Shown here in pieces: positions 25,534-34,661 of a stretch of 64,000 nucleotides of DNA; within the stretch, counting starts at the first letter, position 1, and each line of letters begins with the position of its first letter. The notes below the pieces were generated by a model. The model saw only the letters and a list, made by a program, of their open reading frames with translations, did not search any database and had not been told where the DNA came from. Made by a program: the position numbers and the translations under genes. The stretch covers positions 1 to 64,000 of the forward strand of contig JBPJFZ010000002.1 of assembly GCA_051208035.1 (NCBI GenBank), in the 5' to 3' direction. Source of the DNA: JACKOB01 sp024234575. GTDB taxonomy: Bacteria > Pseudomonadota > Gammaproteobacteria > Pseudomonadales > Oleiphilaceae.

Positions 25534-27303
25534 ATGAATCTTCAAGACAAATTTGATAGAGCCTTTACCTTACAAGGTCAGAGAAAGCATGAAGACGCAG
25601 CTGCTCTTTATAACGACTTAATGCAAGAGTGGCCTGAAAATCCTGATGTGTGGCACTTGGCTGGGGGGAACCTGTGTAATTTAGGACGTTTTCAGGAAGG
25701 GTTAAACCTCATTCAAAAAGCCATTTCAATAGAAGAGAAATCCAAATACCACGTTACTATAGGACAGATTTTATCTAACACTCAATATACAGATCAGGCT
25801 GAGCAGTCCTTTTCGAGGGCGAATGTACTAGACCCTGAAAACCCCAAAGCTTTATTTCATCTCGGTTTCTTTGCCCTGTTGAGGAAGGACTTTCCCAAAG
25901 CCGCAAGTTTCTTCCAGTCGGCACTCAAGCAAGATCCGAACTATGTTGATGCTCTTTTTCGATTAGGTAACTGTTACCAAGAAGCTGGTGATCGATCGCG
26001 AGCCGGACCTTTGTACGAGCTGGCTTTCCAGCTGGCCCCAAGATTTGATATAAGGTTTAGCACAGGCACACTGAAAGAACAGCTAGGCAATCTGGATGAA
26101 GCTCTGCATATATATGTGTCTCTGATCAAAGAGAACCCTAATATTTTGCCTTTGCAGGTTAGATATGTCTCTGTGTTAGAGCGGCTAAACAAACTCGAAG
26201 AATGCAGATTAGCTCTTGAGACCGCTAGCCAGCTATTCCCGAAAAACACGAGTATAGAGTTGGTCAAAGCCAAGACGTTAAAACGGTCGAAACAGCTAGT
26301 CGAGGCCAATGACTGTATTGCTCAAATCGTTCGCAGGGAAGGAGACCAAACCCCGGCGAGTGTTTTTTTTGAAGCAGGAATTATTCTTGATAAATTGGGC
26401 CGGTTTGAAGAGGCATTCGCAAATTTTAAAATAGCGAATTCAAAAGTCCTTGCTGATAAAAGTGTTCAAGTATCTACTCTGCAGTCACATCTGATGCAGA
26501 CTATCGATCAGATGGAAAATTTGCAATTTAGACCTCAGCTCTTTTCCCAACATGCGATTGAGCAAGAAGAAGGCGGTCGGCTAGTCTTTATTTTAGGTTT
26601 TCCTAGAACTGGAACAACATTGATTGATGCTATTCTCTCCGTACACCCTGGGGTCAAGACTTTTGAAGAGTCTCCTGCCCTCGAAAGGTGTTACAGGACG
26701 GCCCTTGAAATGTGTGATGGCAATATAGAAAACGTGGCATATTTAACGTCAGTGGACCTTAATAAATTACGAAGACTTTATTTCGAAGTAGTAAATGGTC
26801 AGGGCATTCTTATAGACCGGCACCCTTTCAACACGTGGAAATTACCATTGATCAGGATTCTCTTTCCGCAAGCAAAGTTAATTATGACGAAGCGGAATGA
26901 ACTCGATACTGCGCTTAGCTGCTATATGCAAGATTTTGATTTCCACCAAGGTACTGCGCATCTGTTTTCAGTTACTGATACTCTTACCCTGTTTAAAAAA
27001 ATATCAGCACTTGTAGAAAACGACGAATCTTGCCGAGAGCCAAATCAGCACCCAATTTATTACTATCGTTATGAGGACTTAGTCTCTGACACTAAAGCCA
27101 CCGTATCAGGTATCTTGGGCTATATTGGATTGGAGTGGATGCCAGAGATGTCTGATCATACGGCGCACTCCAAGCGGGCAGTAGTGAGCACTATTAGTTA
27201 TGATCAGGTTGCTTTGCCTGTTTACAGCACATCGGCAGATCGATCGAAAAATTACTCTCAACTTCTTTCAGCAGAGATTGATCATTCACTGTTGTCGGTA
27301 TAG
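25534..27303 (+). CDS. TPR-repeat sulfotransferase
   Basis: This 589-residue protein has two parts. Residues ~1-330 are tandem tetratricopeptide repeats (for example AAALYNDLMQEWPENPDVWHLAG and PKALFHLGFFALLRKDFPKAASFFQSALKQDPN). Residues ~345-575 form a sulfotransferase domain of the Sulfotransfer_3 type. The 5'-phosphosulfate loop is FILGFPRTGTTLID and the 3'-phosphate site is probably MTKRNELDTALSCYM. It should transfer sulfate from PAPS to a carbohydrate, lipid or protein; the TPR part suggests a protein or large acceptor. No signal peptide or transmembrane helix is seen. Codon use is AT-richer than its neighbours. It sits 67 bp upstream of cysC. Confidence 0.85.
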   Translation: MNLQDKFDRAFTLQGQRKHEDAAALYNDLMQEWPENPDVWHLAGGNLCNLGRFQEGLNLIQKAISIEEKSKYHVTIGQILSNTQYTDQAEQSFSRANVLDPENPKALFHLGFFALLRKDFPKAASFFQSALKQDPNYVDALFRLGNCYQEAGDRSRAGPLYELAFQLAPRFDIRFSTGTLKEQLGNLDEALHIYVSLIKENPNILPLQVRYVSVLERLNKLEECRLALETASQLFPKNTSIELVKAKTLKRSKQLVEANDCIAQIVRREGDQTPASVFFEAGIILDKLGRFEEAFANFKIANSKVLADKSVQVSTLQSHLMQTIDQMENLQFRPQLFSQHAIEQEEGGRLVFILGFPRTGTTLIDAILSVHPGVKTFEESPALERCYRTALEMCDGNIENVAYLTSVDLNKLRRLYFEVVNGQGILIDRHPFNTWKLPLIRILFPQAKLIMTKRNELDTALSCYMQDFDFHQGTAHLFSVTDTLTLFKKISALVENDESCREPNQHPIYYYRYEDLVSDTKATVSGILGYIGLEWMPEMSDHTAHSKRAVVSTISYDQVALPVYSTSADRSKNYSQLLSAEIDHSLLSV

Positions 27304-27370
27304 TTGACCTTACTCCTGGCAAGGCGCGCAGCAACCCGTGAGCGCCTCTACTATCGAAGAGAGAAAACTC

Positions 27371-27997
27371 ATGTTCGAGGAGAATCTAGTCTGGCATAAA
27401 CACCATGTTGGTAAAAAAGAACGAAGCATTCAAAAAGGCCAACAGCCATGCCTGATGTGGTTTACAGGGTTGAGCGGGGCAGGAAAGTCCACGATCGCAG
27501 ATCTTGTAGAACAGGAGTTATATAATAGAGGTCATCACACGTACCTTCTTGATGGCGATAACGTGAGGAAAGGTCTCAATAAAGATCTAGGATTTAGCGA
27601 TGAAGATCGAGTAGAAAATATTCGACGTATCGGTGAGGTGGCTAAACTGTTAGTTGATTCAGGCCTTATCGTTTTGTCTGCTTTTATATCGCCGTTTAAA
27701 GTAGATCGGCAAATGGTGAGAGAACTGTTTCCCGACGGCGAGTTTATCGAAATATTTGTTAGTACCCCCATTGAAGTGTGTGAAAAAAGAGATCCGAAGG
27801 GGCTGTACAGAAAAGCAAGAGCAGGGCAAATTAAGCAATTTACGGGAGTTGATTCAGCCTATGAGGCGCCTCATCAGGCTGAAATAACAGTAGATGCTTC
27901 TTACGGAGATCCAAGAATTCTCGCTGGCAAAATAGTCACGTACCTAGAGATATCCGGCTATTGTAAAACATTCGAAAAAGCGATGGCAGTCAAGTAA
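27371..27997 (+). CDS. cysC: Adenylylsulfate (APS) kinase
   Basis: This 208-residue single-domain kinase makes PAPS from APS and ATP. Walker A is GLSGAGKS (33-40), followed by YLLDGDNVRKGLNKDLGFS (APS binding), ENIRRIGEVAKLL, AFISPF, and DPKGLYRKARAG with FTGVDSAYEAP. ATG 27371 (MFEENLVWHKHHV) aligns with known CysC starts and has an AGAGAG site; a GTG 11 codons earlier is possible. No cysD, cysN or PAPS reductase is nearby, so its likely job is to feed the adjacent sulfotransferase rather than sulfate assimilation. Confidence 0.93.
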   Translation: MFEENLVWHKHHVGKKERSIQKGQQPCLMWFTGLSGAGKSTIADLVEQELYNRGHHTYLLDGDNVRKGLNKDLGFSDEDRVENIRRIGEVAKLLVDSGLIVLSAFISPFKVDRQMVRELFPDGEFIEIFVSTPIEVCEKRDPKGLYRKARAGQIKQFTGVDSAYEAPHQAEITVDASYGDPRILAGKIVTYLEISGYCKTFEKAMAVK

Positions 27998-28080
27998 GGC
28001 CAGGGGCTGCTCCAGATTTCCATTTGCGTGTGCGCGGTCATGGAAAATAAATGCTTACAGCGATGGCACGTCGGAGTGAT

Positions 28081-29241
28081 CTACTTGGACGGCTTAGGCA
28101 GCTCTTTGATATAGACATCTGTTTTCGCGTAGGGTATTTCGATCCCTTCGGTGGCCAGCGCTTTGTAAATGGCTATGAATAGCTCGTGCATAATGCGTCC
28201 ACGGTCTTCGGGCTGAGATATCCAGGCCAGTAGTTCGAAGTCCAGGCTTGAGGCTCCGAATCCGCGCATCCTAATCCGCGGGGCTGGGTCGGCTACGAGT
28301 TCCGGGTGGGCTTGACCTATTTTCAGCAGCACATCACAGACCTTGTCAGCATCTGATCCGTAAGCTACGCCAACAGGAACTTTAATGCGAATATTGGTAT
28401 TCGGGCCACCACTTTCATTACTGATTTTTGCATTTGCAATCACTGAGTTAGGCAGCGTGATTTCGATATCATCGCGGCTTATCAGTCTTGTGCTGCGCAG
28501 GCCGATATTGGTGACCCGGCCACGCTCACCACTATCGAGGTTAATATAATCACCCACCTTATACGGAGCATCAATGAGAATAAAAAAACCAGAGAACAAG
28601 TTGGCTAAGGTATCTTTGGCGGCAAAACCCACCGCAATGCCGACGACGCCAGCTGAAGCCAGCCATCCCACTGGATTGATTCCCCAGATGATCAACAGGC
28701 AGTAGCTGCCGATGAGTATAGTGAGCAGTTTTGCGGTGAGGTCCAGTAGCGGAATTGTTCGCGGTTCGACCAGAGGAAAACGTTCGTGATTTTTGCCCAG
28801 TAATTCCAATATGGCAGTGCTTAATAAAAAGCCTGCACGTATCCAGCTGCCAATAATGACCGAGCCAAAGATATTGATCAGAAACTCACTGCCAAACGGC
28901 AGCATGGCAGCTTTGGTGGCCAGTATTAAGCCAAGATATAACATGGTTGTGAAGAGCACCTGTCGTATCGGTGCAAAGATAAAACTACCCACTTCCGGGT
29001 GTACAGAGCTTAAAAGTTTCTGCATGTAGCGAAGCAACACGTTGCGCACGACAAAAGCGGCCAGGTAAAAAATAACGATAATCGCGAGTGACCCTATGGC
29101 GGGGTAGTGGGCGATAAGCTCCCAAACCGGGCGAACGCTGTCGGGTAACCAGTCTGCAAATTCGGCTATCGTATCTGCAAAGGGTTTAATCGGAGTCTCT
29201 TGGGCTACGGATGCAGCTTGTGCGTCGGCATGATCGGCCAT
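28081..29241 (-). CDS. MscS family mechanosensitive ion channel
   Basis: This 386-residue protein has four or five hydrophobic helices (IGSLAIIVIFYLAAFVVRNVLL and onward). The MscS pore helix and beta domain follow: LASAGVVGIAVGFAAKDTLANLFSGFFILIDAPYKVGDYINLDSGERGRVTNIGLRSTRL. The C-terminal domain reads VPVGVAYGSDADKVCDVLL. It releases solutes upon osmotic downshock. Internal ATG 29241 is chosen; the upstream in-frame stretch of 63 codons looks non-coding. Divergent from the next gene. Confidence 0.9.
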   Translation of the reverse strand: MADHADAQAASVAQETPIKPFADTIAEFADWLPDSVRPVWELIAHYPAIGSLAIIVIFYLAAFVVRNVLLRYMQKLLSSVHPEVGSFIFAPIRQVLFTTMLYLGLILATKAAMLPFGSEFLINIFGSVIIGSWIRAGFLLSTAILELLGKNHERFPLVEPRTIPLLDLTAKLLTILIGSYCLLIIWGINPVGWLASAGVVGIAVGFAAKDTLANLFSGFFILIDAPYKVGDYINLDSGERGRVTNIGLRSTRLISRDDIEITLPNSVIANAKISNESGGPNTNIRIKVPVGVAYGSDADKVCDVLLKIGQAHPELVADPAPRIRMRGFGASSLDFELLAWISQPEDRGRIMHELFIAIYKALATEGIEIPYAKTDVYIKELPKPSK

Positions 29242-29470
29242 AGCGGTGTAATATCCTTTTATATTATCAGGTGCGGCAGAACCTAAATTGCGTTTTATTG
29301 CCCTACAGTCTAGACGGCCTCTCGTGAATATAACAAGAGGTGGCGACAATAAGTGCCGGATATCAACCTTAAAAGTATTGGTCAGTAGTACACTGATGAT
29401 TAAGGTGTCTATTGCTGAGATAGCTGTCATCCTGTGACTGAAATCAACACCGTTAAGAGCAGGAGGTAAA

Positions 29471-30580
29471 ATGTTTTTTGATCTGTTAGACGTGACCTTA
29501 TCCAGAATTGCTATGCCGCTGGGGTTGTTAGTTATTTCCGGGTGGCTGCTTTTCCGGGTTTATAAAGAGTTTCGTCAGCGCGCTCTGCGTAAGCAGTGGT
29601 GGCTATTACTGGTCTCATCAATTCCTGTGGCGGTGGGTGCAATTTATGTCGCCTTTGCCATTGCCGGGATGGTTAGTGGCATGGAAGGATTGGCTGTATT
29701 CTATGGTGTGCTTTTTACGCTTTCGCCCTTGCTTTACTTCAGCGGTTTGGTGCTGCTGGGCAGAATTGGCCGGACAAAAGTACCCTATGGGCTGATATTT
29801 GCACTGGGTGCACTCGTTCTTTTTATCGGCAGAGAAGGGCAGGGTCTGGTGGTGGGCTTAAAGGATGTACAACAACAGTCAGCCCGAATTAGTGCGCGAG
29901 AAGAGCTTAATGATGCGGTTGCCAAAGCGCCTGCCGCATTACCATTTCAAGTGACGACCAACGTCTATAAGCTTGCCGGGCATGGGTTTTTACTGCACGC
30001 TCGCTTGCACGGGACGCAAGCGCTAACCATTGAACGTATTAGCGAAACAGTCGGGGATAAAACCTGGGAGGATGCCACCCATCTGTCCGGTACCGGAATC
30101 TGCCAAACATCAGAGTCGCAAATTAATCTGTTTTTCTATAGCGCAGAGAATGAAAACCAGCCACTTCTGATGGAAAGCATTGATGTCGTATTAGCCAACG
30201 AAATAGTGTTTGATATCTACTGGCGAAACGCTTCTGGTGAGCTGGCCAGATCAGCATTGCCGTTATCGGTCAGCCCCGAATTAAAAGAGCGCGCAAGGCC
30301 CTTTCTGGTCACCGCGGATACAACGCAGCTGACAGTATCGGCACCGGTGCCTATGGGTTGGCTTTCGATAGAGAAGCGCTATCCCAAAGGGAATACGGGG
30401 TGGCGTGCCTATTCAAGTTTGATGAATGAGCGCTTCGGTATATTCGACAACTGCGTGCGCCCCTACGGTAAAATCGCTGATGATGAAGCCTTTGATCGAC
30501 TCCTGAACGCCAGGTTAAAGTTCTATCAACCAGGATTGGGGGCTGAGCAGATCATTGAAATGCCGGTCGTGCATAAGTAG
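29471..30580 (+). CDS. Hypothetical membrane protein with large soluble domain
   Basis: This 369-residue protein has four hydrophobic helices in the first ~130 residues (PLGLLVISGWLLF, WWLLLVSSIPVAVGAIYVAFAIAG, GVLFTLSPLLYFSGLVLLG, GLIFALGALVLFIG). A ~240-residue soluble region with probable beta structure follows (FQVTTNVYKLAGHGFLLHARLHG). AGGAGG four bases before ATG makes the start firm. I recognise no family. A stem-loop terminator follows, so it is likely monocistronic. Confidence 0.75.
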   Translation: MFFDLLDVTLSRIAMPLGLLVISGWLLFRVYKEFRQRALRKQWWLLLVSSIPVAVGAIYVAFAIAGMVSGMEGLAVFYGVLFTLSPLLYFSGLVLLGRIGRTKVPYGLIFALGALVLFIGREGQGLVVGLKDVQQQSARISAREELNDAVAKAPAALPFQVTTNVYKLAGHGFLLHARLHGTQALTIERISETVGDKTWEDATHLSGTGICQTSESQINLFFYSAENENQPLLMESIDVVLANEIVFDIYWRNASGELARSALPLSVSPELKERARPFLVTADTTQLTVSAPVPMGWLSIEKRYPKGNTGWRAYSSLMNERFGIFDNCVRPYGKIADDEAFDRLLNARLKFYQPGLGAEQIIEMPVVHK

Positions 30581-30635
30581 TCGCGGTGCCCACCCTGAAG
30601 TGCTTGCATCAGCATCCATCTTATGATTAATTAAA

Positions 30636-30655
30636 AACCAAGCAGTTGCTTGGTT
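30636..30655 (+). terminator. Rho-independent terminator
   Basis: AACCAAGCA and TGCTTGGTT are 9-bp arms around a 2-nt loop, effectively 8 bp with a tetraloop. TCTCGGTTTT follows on the plus strand, 56 bp past the preceding stop codon. Confidence 0.7.
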
Positions 30656-30742
30656 TCTCGGTTTTCCAGATCAGCCGGCACTCATAAAAAACGCTACAAT
30701 AAATTTAACACGAATGCAGGCCTGAGCCTCTGGAGTGATGTT

Positions 30743-31213
30743 GTGTCATCAGCACCAAAGAAGAGCAAACTGACGGAAACTTCATTTTCGGCGCTCACGC
30801 GGCTATTTTCTACGTTACCCGCCGTTGATGAAGATCTCGCAGTGGGAGATTATCAGGCAGAGTTTCTGGGGCCCTGGTGGTTTCGCAACAGTGCAGGCAT
30901 AGGCGTTGCTTTAGTGGGCTTGCCTTGTTGGAAAGGTAAGCAAATTCAGGGCAAAGGCCGTGCCGTAAATCTGCTCGGCAAGATTGGGGCACTAAAACTA
31001 GCTGTACCGATGAATGTTGCTGTGCAAGTCTCGCGCATAGATGGCAATGCAGCACTGGTGCTAACCTATCCCTCGGGCTCGCCTTTTCTGCTAGGCTATT
31101 TTATCGATGAGCTACGGCACTTGGATGAAAACACGATTATGGCGATTACGATCGTTAATCTGCCGCTTATCCGAAATCTTCCTATGCCGTTTTTATTGCA
31201 TCGACAACCTTAG
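30743..31213 (+). CDS. Hypothetical protein upstream of GMC oxidoreductase
   Basis: This 156-residue protein has no signal peptide or clear helix. The central region EFLGPWWFRNSAGIGVALVGLPCWKGKQIQGKGRAVNLLG is followed by alternating hydrophobic strands, hinting at a small beta-rich fold. GTG 30743 with TGGAG eight bases upstream is preferred; a longer frame beginning at TTG 30650 would start inside the terminator stem at 30636-30655. It lies 95 bp upstream of the GMC enzyme on the same strand and may be co-transcribed. Family not recognised. Confidence 0.6.
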   Translation: MSSAPKKSKLTETSFSALTRLFSTLPAVDEDLAVGDYQAEFLGPWWFRNSAGIGVALVGLPCWKGKQIQGKGRAVNLLGKIGALKLAVPMNVAVQVSRIDGNAALVLTYPSGSPFLLGYFIDELRHLDENTIMAITIVNLPLIRNLPMPFLLHRQP

Positions 31214-31307
31214 CCGACGTTAGCTTCTTATGATAAAAAGAGCCTGTTGTCTTTTTCAGTTTGCATTATTTTCTGGTTAACACGTCATACTATTAGGATA
31301 TTGCGCC

Positions 31308-32891
31308 ATGGAGTTTGACTACATCGTTATCGGTAGCGGTTTTGGAGGCAGTGTTGCTGCGCTGCGCTTAAGCGAAAAAGGTTACCGTGTGGCAGTGCTG
31401 GAGCAAGGGCGGCGTGTGACGCCAGAGGATATGCAAGCTGCCGACTCCGACTTAAAAAAGCTGTTTTGGGCGCCAAAGTTAGGTGCTAATGGTTTTTTCT
31501 CGCAGGATTTTTTTCAACACGCTGCCGTTGTGCGAGGTATTGGTGTAGGTGGCGGCAGCCTGGTGTATGCCGCAGTTTTGCTAAAGCCAAAAGATTCATT
31601 TTATAGCGCTGAACAATGGGCTGCGCTGGCCAATTGGAAGAGTGAGTTGGCGCCTTGTTATGATATTGCCTCAACGATGCTTGGCGTGGCAGAAAACCCC
31701 AAACATGGCGAAATGGATGAGCAGGTGTTGCGCACTGCCCAGTCGATGGAAAAGCTCAGCACATTTGGTCATGTTCCTCAGGGTATCTTTTTTTCCCAAC
31801 CCGATGCTGAGGGAAAACCGCACGACGACCCCTATTTTTCCGGTAATGGTCCGGTGCGTCATAGCTGTACTTTTTGTGGTAAGTGCGTCACCGGTTGTGC
31901 GGTGGGTGCTAAAAATTCACTCGATAAAAACTACCTATACTTCGCGGAAAAAAAAGGCGCACAGATCTTTTCAGGCCATGAGGCCGTAAGAATCGATCGT
32001 CTGTCCAATGGTTATATGGTGCGCGCACACTTCAAAGTTGGGCCAAATACCGAGCGAAAATGGTTTAGTGCCAAGGGTGTCGTGCTAGCAGGCGGCGTAC
32101 TGGGTACATTAAGTCTGCTTTATCGGTGTCGTGATGAGTATCACAGCTTGCCTGCTATTTCCAAGGCATTAGGCACTCGGGTGCGAACCAACAGTGAGGC
32201 GCTGGTTGCTTCATTGTCGCGGGATAAAAGCATTGATTTGACTGAGGGTACGACAATCTCCAGTGATTTCTATCCTGATGATAAAACCCACGTTACGCAA
32301 AATCGAATACCACCCGGTTATCGCATCATGCGTTTCTACTTCGGCCCGATGGTGGATGATGACCGGCCCGTTTATCGCGCACTGAAAACCCTGCGGGAGA
32401 TTCTGTTGCATCCTAAACGCAGTACAAGAGCATGGTTCGCAAAAGACTGGCATAAACGTACCACCTTGCTTACGGTCATGCAGTATGCCGATAACCAACT
32501 AGCCCTGACTTACCGGCGCAGCAGGTTGTTTCCTTGGAAGAAAGTGTTGGCTACCGCACTGCCAGCTGGCACAGCAACACCCGCCTACCTGCCGGTAGCA
32601 AACAAAGTTGCCCGTACCCTGGCGGAACACAGTAACGGCGATGCACAAAGCATATTTATGGAAAGCCTGGGAAATAAAGCACTTACCGCGCATATTTTAG
32701 GTGGCTGTCCTATTGGTGCCAATGCTGAAGATGGTGTTGTTGATGTGAATCATCAGGTCTTTGGTTATCCAGATATGTATATTACTGACGCATCCGTGAT
32801 TCCGGTAAATATAGGCGTTAATCCCAGCCTGACGATTACCGCCATGGCTGAAAGGGCAATGTCAAAGGTGCGACCCGCTGCCGAAGTTTAA
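31308..32891 (+). CDS. GMC family FAD oxidoreductase (cholesterol-oxidase-like)
   Basis: This 527-residue flavoenzyme has an N-terminal dinucleotide-binding motif GSGFGGSVAALRLSEKG (residues ~9-25) and the GMC segment GIGVGGGSLVYAAVLL. A four-cysteine, ferredoxin-like insert CTFCGKCVTGCAVGAKNSLDKNYL (residues ~187-210) marks the ChoD-type cholesterol-oxidase-like group. The C-terminal substrate/FAD region is HILGGCPIGANAEDGVV ... INPSLTITAMAERAM-like. It probably oxidises a sterol or other bulky alcohol; true substrate is unknown. AGGAT precedes the ATG. Confidence 0.87.
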   Translation: MEFDYIVIGSGFGGSVAALRLSEKGYRVAVLEQGRRVTPEDMQAADSDLKKLFWAPKLGANGFFSQDFFQHAAVVRGIGVGGGSLVYAAVLLKPKDSFYSAEQWAALANWKSELAPCYDIASTMLGVAENPKHGEMDEQVLRTAQSMEKLSTFGHVPQGIFFSQPDAEGKPHDDPYFSGNGPVRHSCTFCGKCVTGCAVGAKNSLDKNYLYFAEKKGAQIFSGHEAVRIDRLSNGYMVRAHFKVGPNTERKWFSAKGVVLAGGVLGTLSLLYRCRDEYHSLPAISKALGTRVRTNSEALVASLSRDKSIDLTEGTTISSDFYPDDKTHVTQNRIPPGYRIMRFYFGPMVDDDRPVYRALKTLREILLHPKRSTRAWFAKDWHKRTTLLTVMQYADNQLALTYRRSRLFPWKKVLATALPAGTATPAYLPVANKVARTLAEHSNGDAQSIFMESLGNKALTAHILGGCPIGANAEDGVVDVNHQVFGYPDMYITDASVIPVNIGVNPSLTITAMAERAMSKVRPAAEV

Positions 32892-32988
32892 GGATCGGAA
32901 GGATTACTCTTAGGTGACCGCAATTGAGGTACGTCACTGTCCTGCTGAGAAAAAATTCGAATGTTAAAAAAATTTTGCCTTGCCTGGA

Positions 32989-33016
32989 TAGACAATTTGA
33001 AGAAGATCTCTATAAT
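32989..33016 (+). promoter_or_regulatory. Sigma-70 promoter of the ATP-grasp gene
   Basis: TAGACA (32989-32994), a 16-bp spacer and a perfect TATAAT (33011-33016) lie 30 bp before the start codon. The implied leader is about 22 nt and has no good ribosome site. Confidence 0.7.
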
Positions 33017-33045
33017 GCCGCCGTCGTGATTTCTGGTTAAATTTT

Positions 33046-33897
33046 ATGCGCATTATTAGTCTGGATATTCTTCGAACGTTAAAGTTTCCTTCGCACACAT
33101 ACATCAAACCCGAGCATTTCTTCCAAAGGACATCCGATTTTGAAAGCGCCGATTGGGTCCTTTATCCAGAGTATTGGCAAGTAAAGGCTTTGGTATACGG
33201 GCTAAATGCTCGGGTGTTTCCAAGCCTGCCAACTTATTTAATCGGTCACGATAAGGTGGAGATGACACGTGTTTTTCAGTGCATTGTGCCTCAGTATGTT
33301 CCCGAAACTCATATTCACGGCAATACACCTGAAAAAGCCCGGATGTTATGGGAGCGAATGTCGCATCCCTTTGTGGCCAAGATTCCTCGTTCGAGTATGG
33401 GAGAGGGAGTCTTTCTGATTGAAAACCTTGATCAGTGGAGGACATATTGCAGCCAAACGGATGTTCTATATGTTCAGGAGTGGCTTCCCATAGACAGGGA
33501 CTTGCGTCTGGTGGTAATTGGGGAGCGTGTTGTGGGGGGGTACTGGCGACTGCAAAGCTCAAACGGCTTTCATAACAATATCGCCCGTGGTGGTGAAGTG
33601 TTTCAAGGAGTTCTTCCGCCTCAGGCAGTTCAGCTTGTCGAGACAGTGGCACGCACGCTTGGGATTGATCATGCGGGTTTTGATGTCGCGATGGTAGGGG
33701 ATCATCCTTATCTATTCGAATTTAATCGACTTTTTGGCACTCAGGGTGTTGAGAGTATGATTGGTGATATTTCTCACTTCATTCTGGAATATTTGAGATA
33801 CAAACTTTACGAATTTGATCCGACCTCCCCAAACAGTCCAAAAGGGCCAAAACTTGGGGGCGGTGGTCGGTTATCTCCGTTCAAAAAATCAGCTTAA
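33046..33897 (+). CDS. ATP-grasp (RimK/LysX-like) ligase
   Basis: This 283-residue protein has the ATP-grasp pattern: HPFVAKIPRSSMGEGVFLIEN (nucleotide-binding lysine and glycine loop), YVQEWLPIDRDLRLVVIGERVVGGYWR (RimK-type core), and GFDVAMVGDHPYLFEFNRLFG with the metal-binding E and N. Such enzymes join a carboxylate to an amine. Its acceptor is unknown; the gene is alone, so no pathway is suggested. The C-terminus ends with a proline/glycine-rich tail (SPNSPKGPKLGGGGRLS). N-terminal residues 1-85 form a short preATP-grasp-like region. Confidence 0.8.
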   Translation: MRIISLDILRTLKFPSHTYIKPEHFFQRTSDFESADWVLYPEYWQVKALVYGLNARVFPSLPTYLIGHDKVEMTRVFQCIVPQYVPETHIHGNTPEKARMLWERMSHPFVAKIPRSSMGEGVFLIENLDQWRTYCSQTDVLYVQEWLPIDRDLRLVVIGERVVGGYWRLQSSNGFHNNIARGGEVFQGVLPPQAVQLVETVARTLGIDHAGFDVAMVGDHPYLFEFNRLFGTQGVESMIGDISHFILEYLRYKLYEFDPTSPNSPKGPKLGGGGRLSPFKKSA

Positions 33898-34041
33898 CTT
33901 CGGTTTAACAAAGAACAGCGTTTTGTATAGGGCGTCTTTGAATAATATCATTTCGAAATATTGGATCTCCGCCTACGCGCACATGACACAACTAAAATGA
34001 CAGAGACACCTTAAATTAGCGTCTAAAAAATCATTAACGAC

Positions 34042-34653
34042 TCAAGCGTTCAGCTCTTTTAATGCACCGCGTATTACTCGGAATGACGACCTCAACAGCA
34101 ATACCGCCAACATCGATGCGACAATAAGGTCGGGCCATCCTGACTGGAAAAGCCAGACACCACCTGCCGCCACAAACACCGACAGATTTGATGCTATATC
34201 ATTACGCGAGCATTCAAACACAGAACTCATGTTGATGTCTTCAGCTCGATGTTGCCACAGCAGCCACAAGCATAGGCCGTTGGCGACTAATCCAGCCAGG
34301 CTGAAAACGCCCATTACTTCATAAGCGGGCACCACCGGATCGAGTAGTTTAAATATCACCTGTGCCACTACTGCCGACGCTGCTAAAAATATGAGGCCAC
34401 CTTTTAAAAGTGCCACACGTGCCTTCACCCGCGTGCTTTGCGACACCACATACAGGCTAAGGCCGTAGGTAAGCGCATCCCCCAGGTTGTCCAAACTGTC
34501 AGAAAGCAGTGCTGTGGACTGACCATAAAGTGCCGCCGCGGCGATGACGAAAAACATCATCGCATTAATCCACAACACTTTTACCAGCGTGCCTTTCTGC
34601 CTGGTGCGCAGCGCCTCGACGGCGCAGTTATTTTCACAACAAGAACCTGCCAT
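34042..34653 (-). CDS. CDF-like cation transporter, short form
   Basis: This 203-residue membrane protein has a cysteine-rich N-terminus (GSCCENNCAVEAL), a possible metal site, then about six hydrophobic helices. The second contains LLSDSLDNLGDALTYG and the fifth SSVFECSRNDIASNL, the positions of CDF metal-binding residues, with Asp in place of some His. The cytoplasmic C-terminal domain of typical CDF exporters is missing, a known short class. It may export a divalent or soft metal. Eight bp upstream of the polA stop on the same strand order (polA then this gene), so co-transcription is possible. Confidence 0.78.
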   Translation of the reverse strand: MAGSCCENNCAVEALRTRQKGTLVKVLWINAMMFFVIAAAALYGQSTALLSDSLDNLGDALTYGLSLYVVSQSTRVKARVALLKGGLIFLAASAVVAQVIFKLLDPVVPAYEVMGVFSLAGLVANGLCLWLLWQHRAEDINMSSVFECSRNDIASNLSVFVAAGGVWLFQSGWPDLIVASMLAVLLLRSSFRVIRGALKELNA

Positions 34654-34661
34654 GCTGCCTC

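Noticed and set aside
33104..33652. Minus-strand frame of 182 codons in the ATP-grasp gene
   Set aside because: The plus-strand product has conserved ATP-grasp motifs throughout and a good promoter; the antisense product has none.
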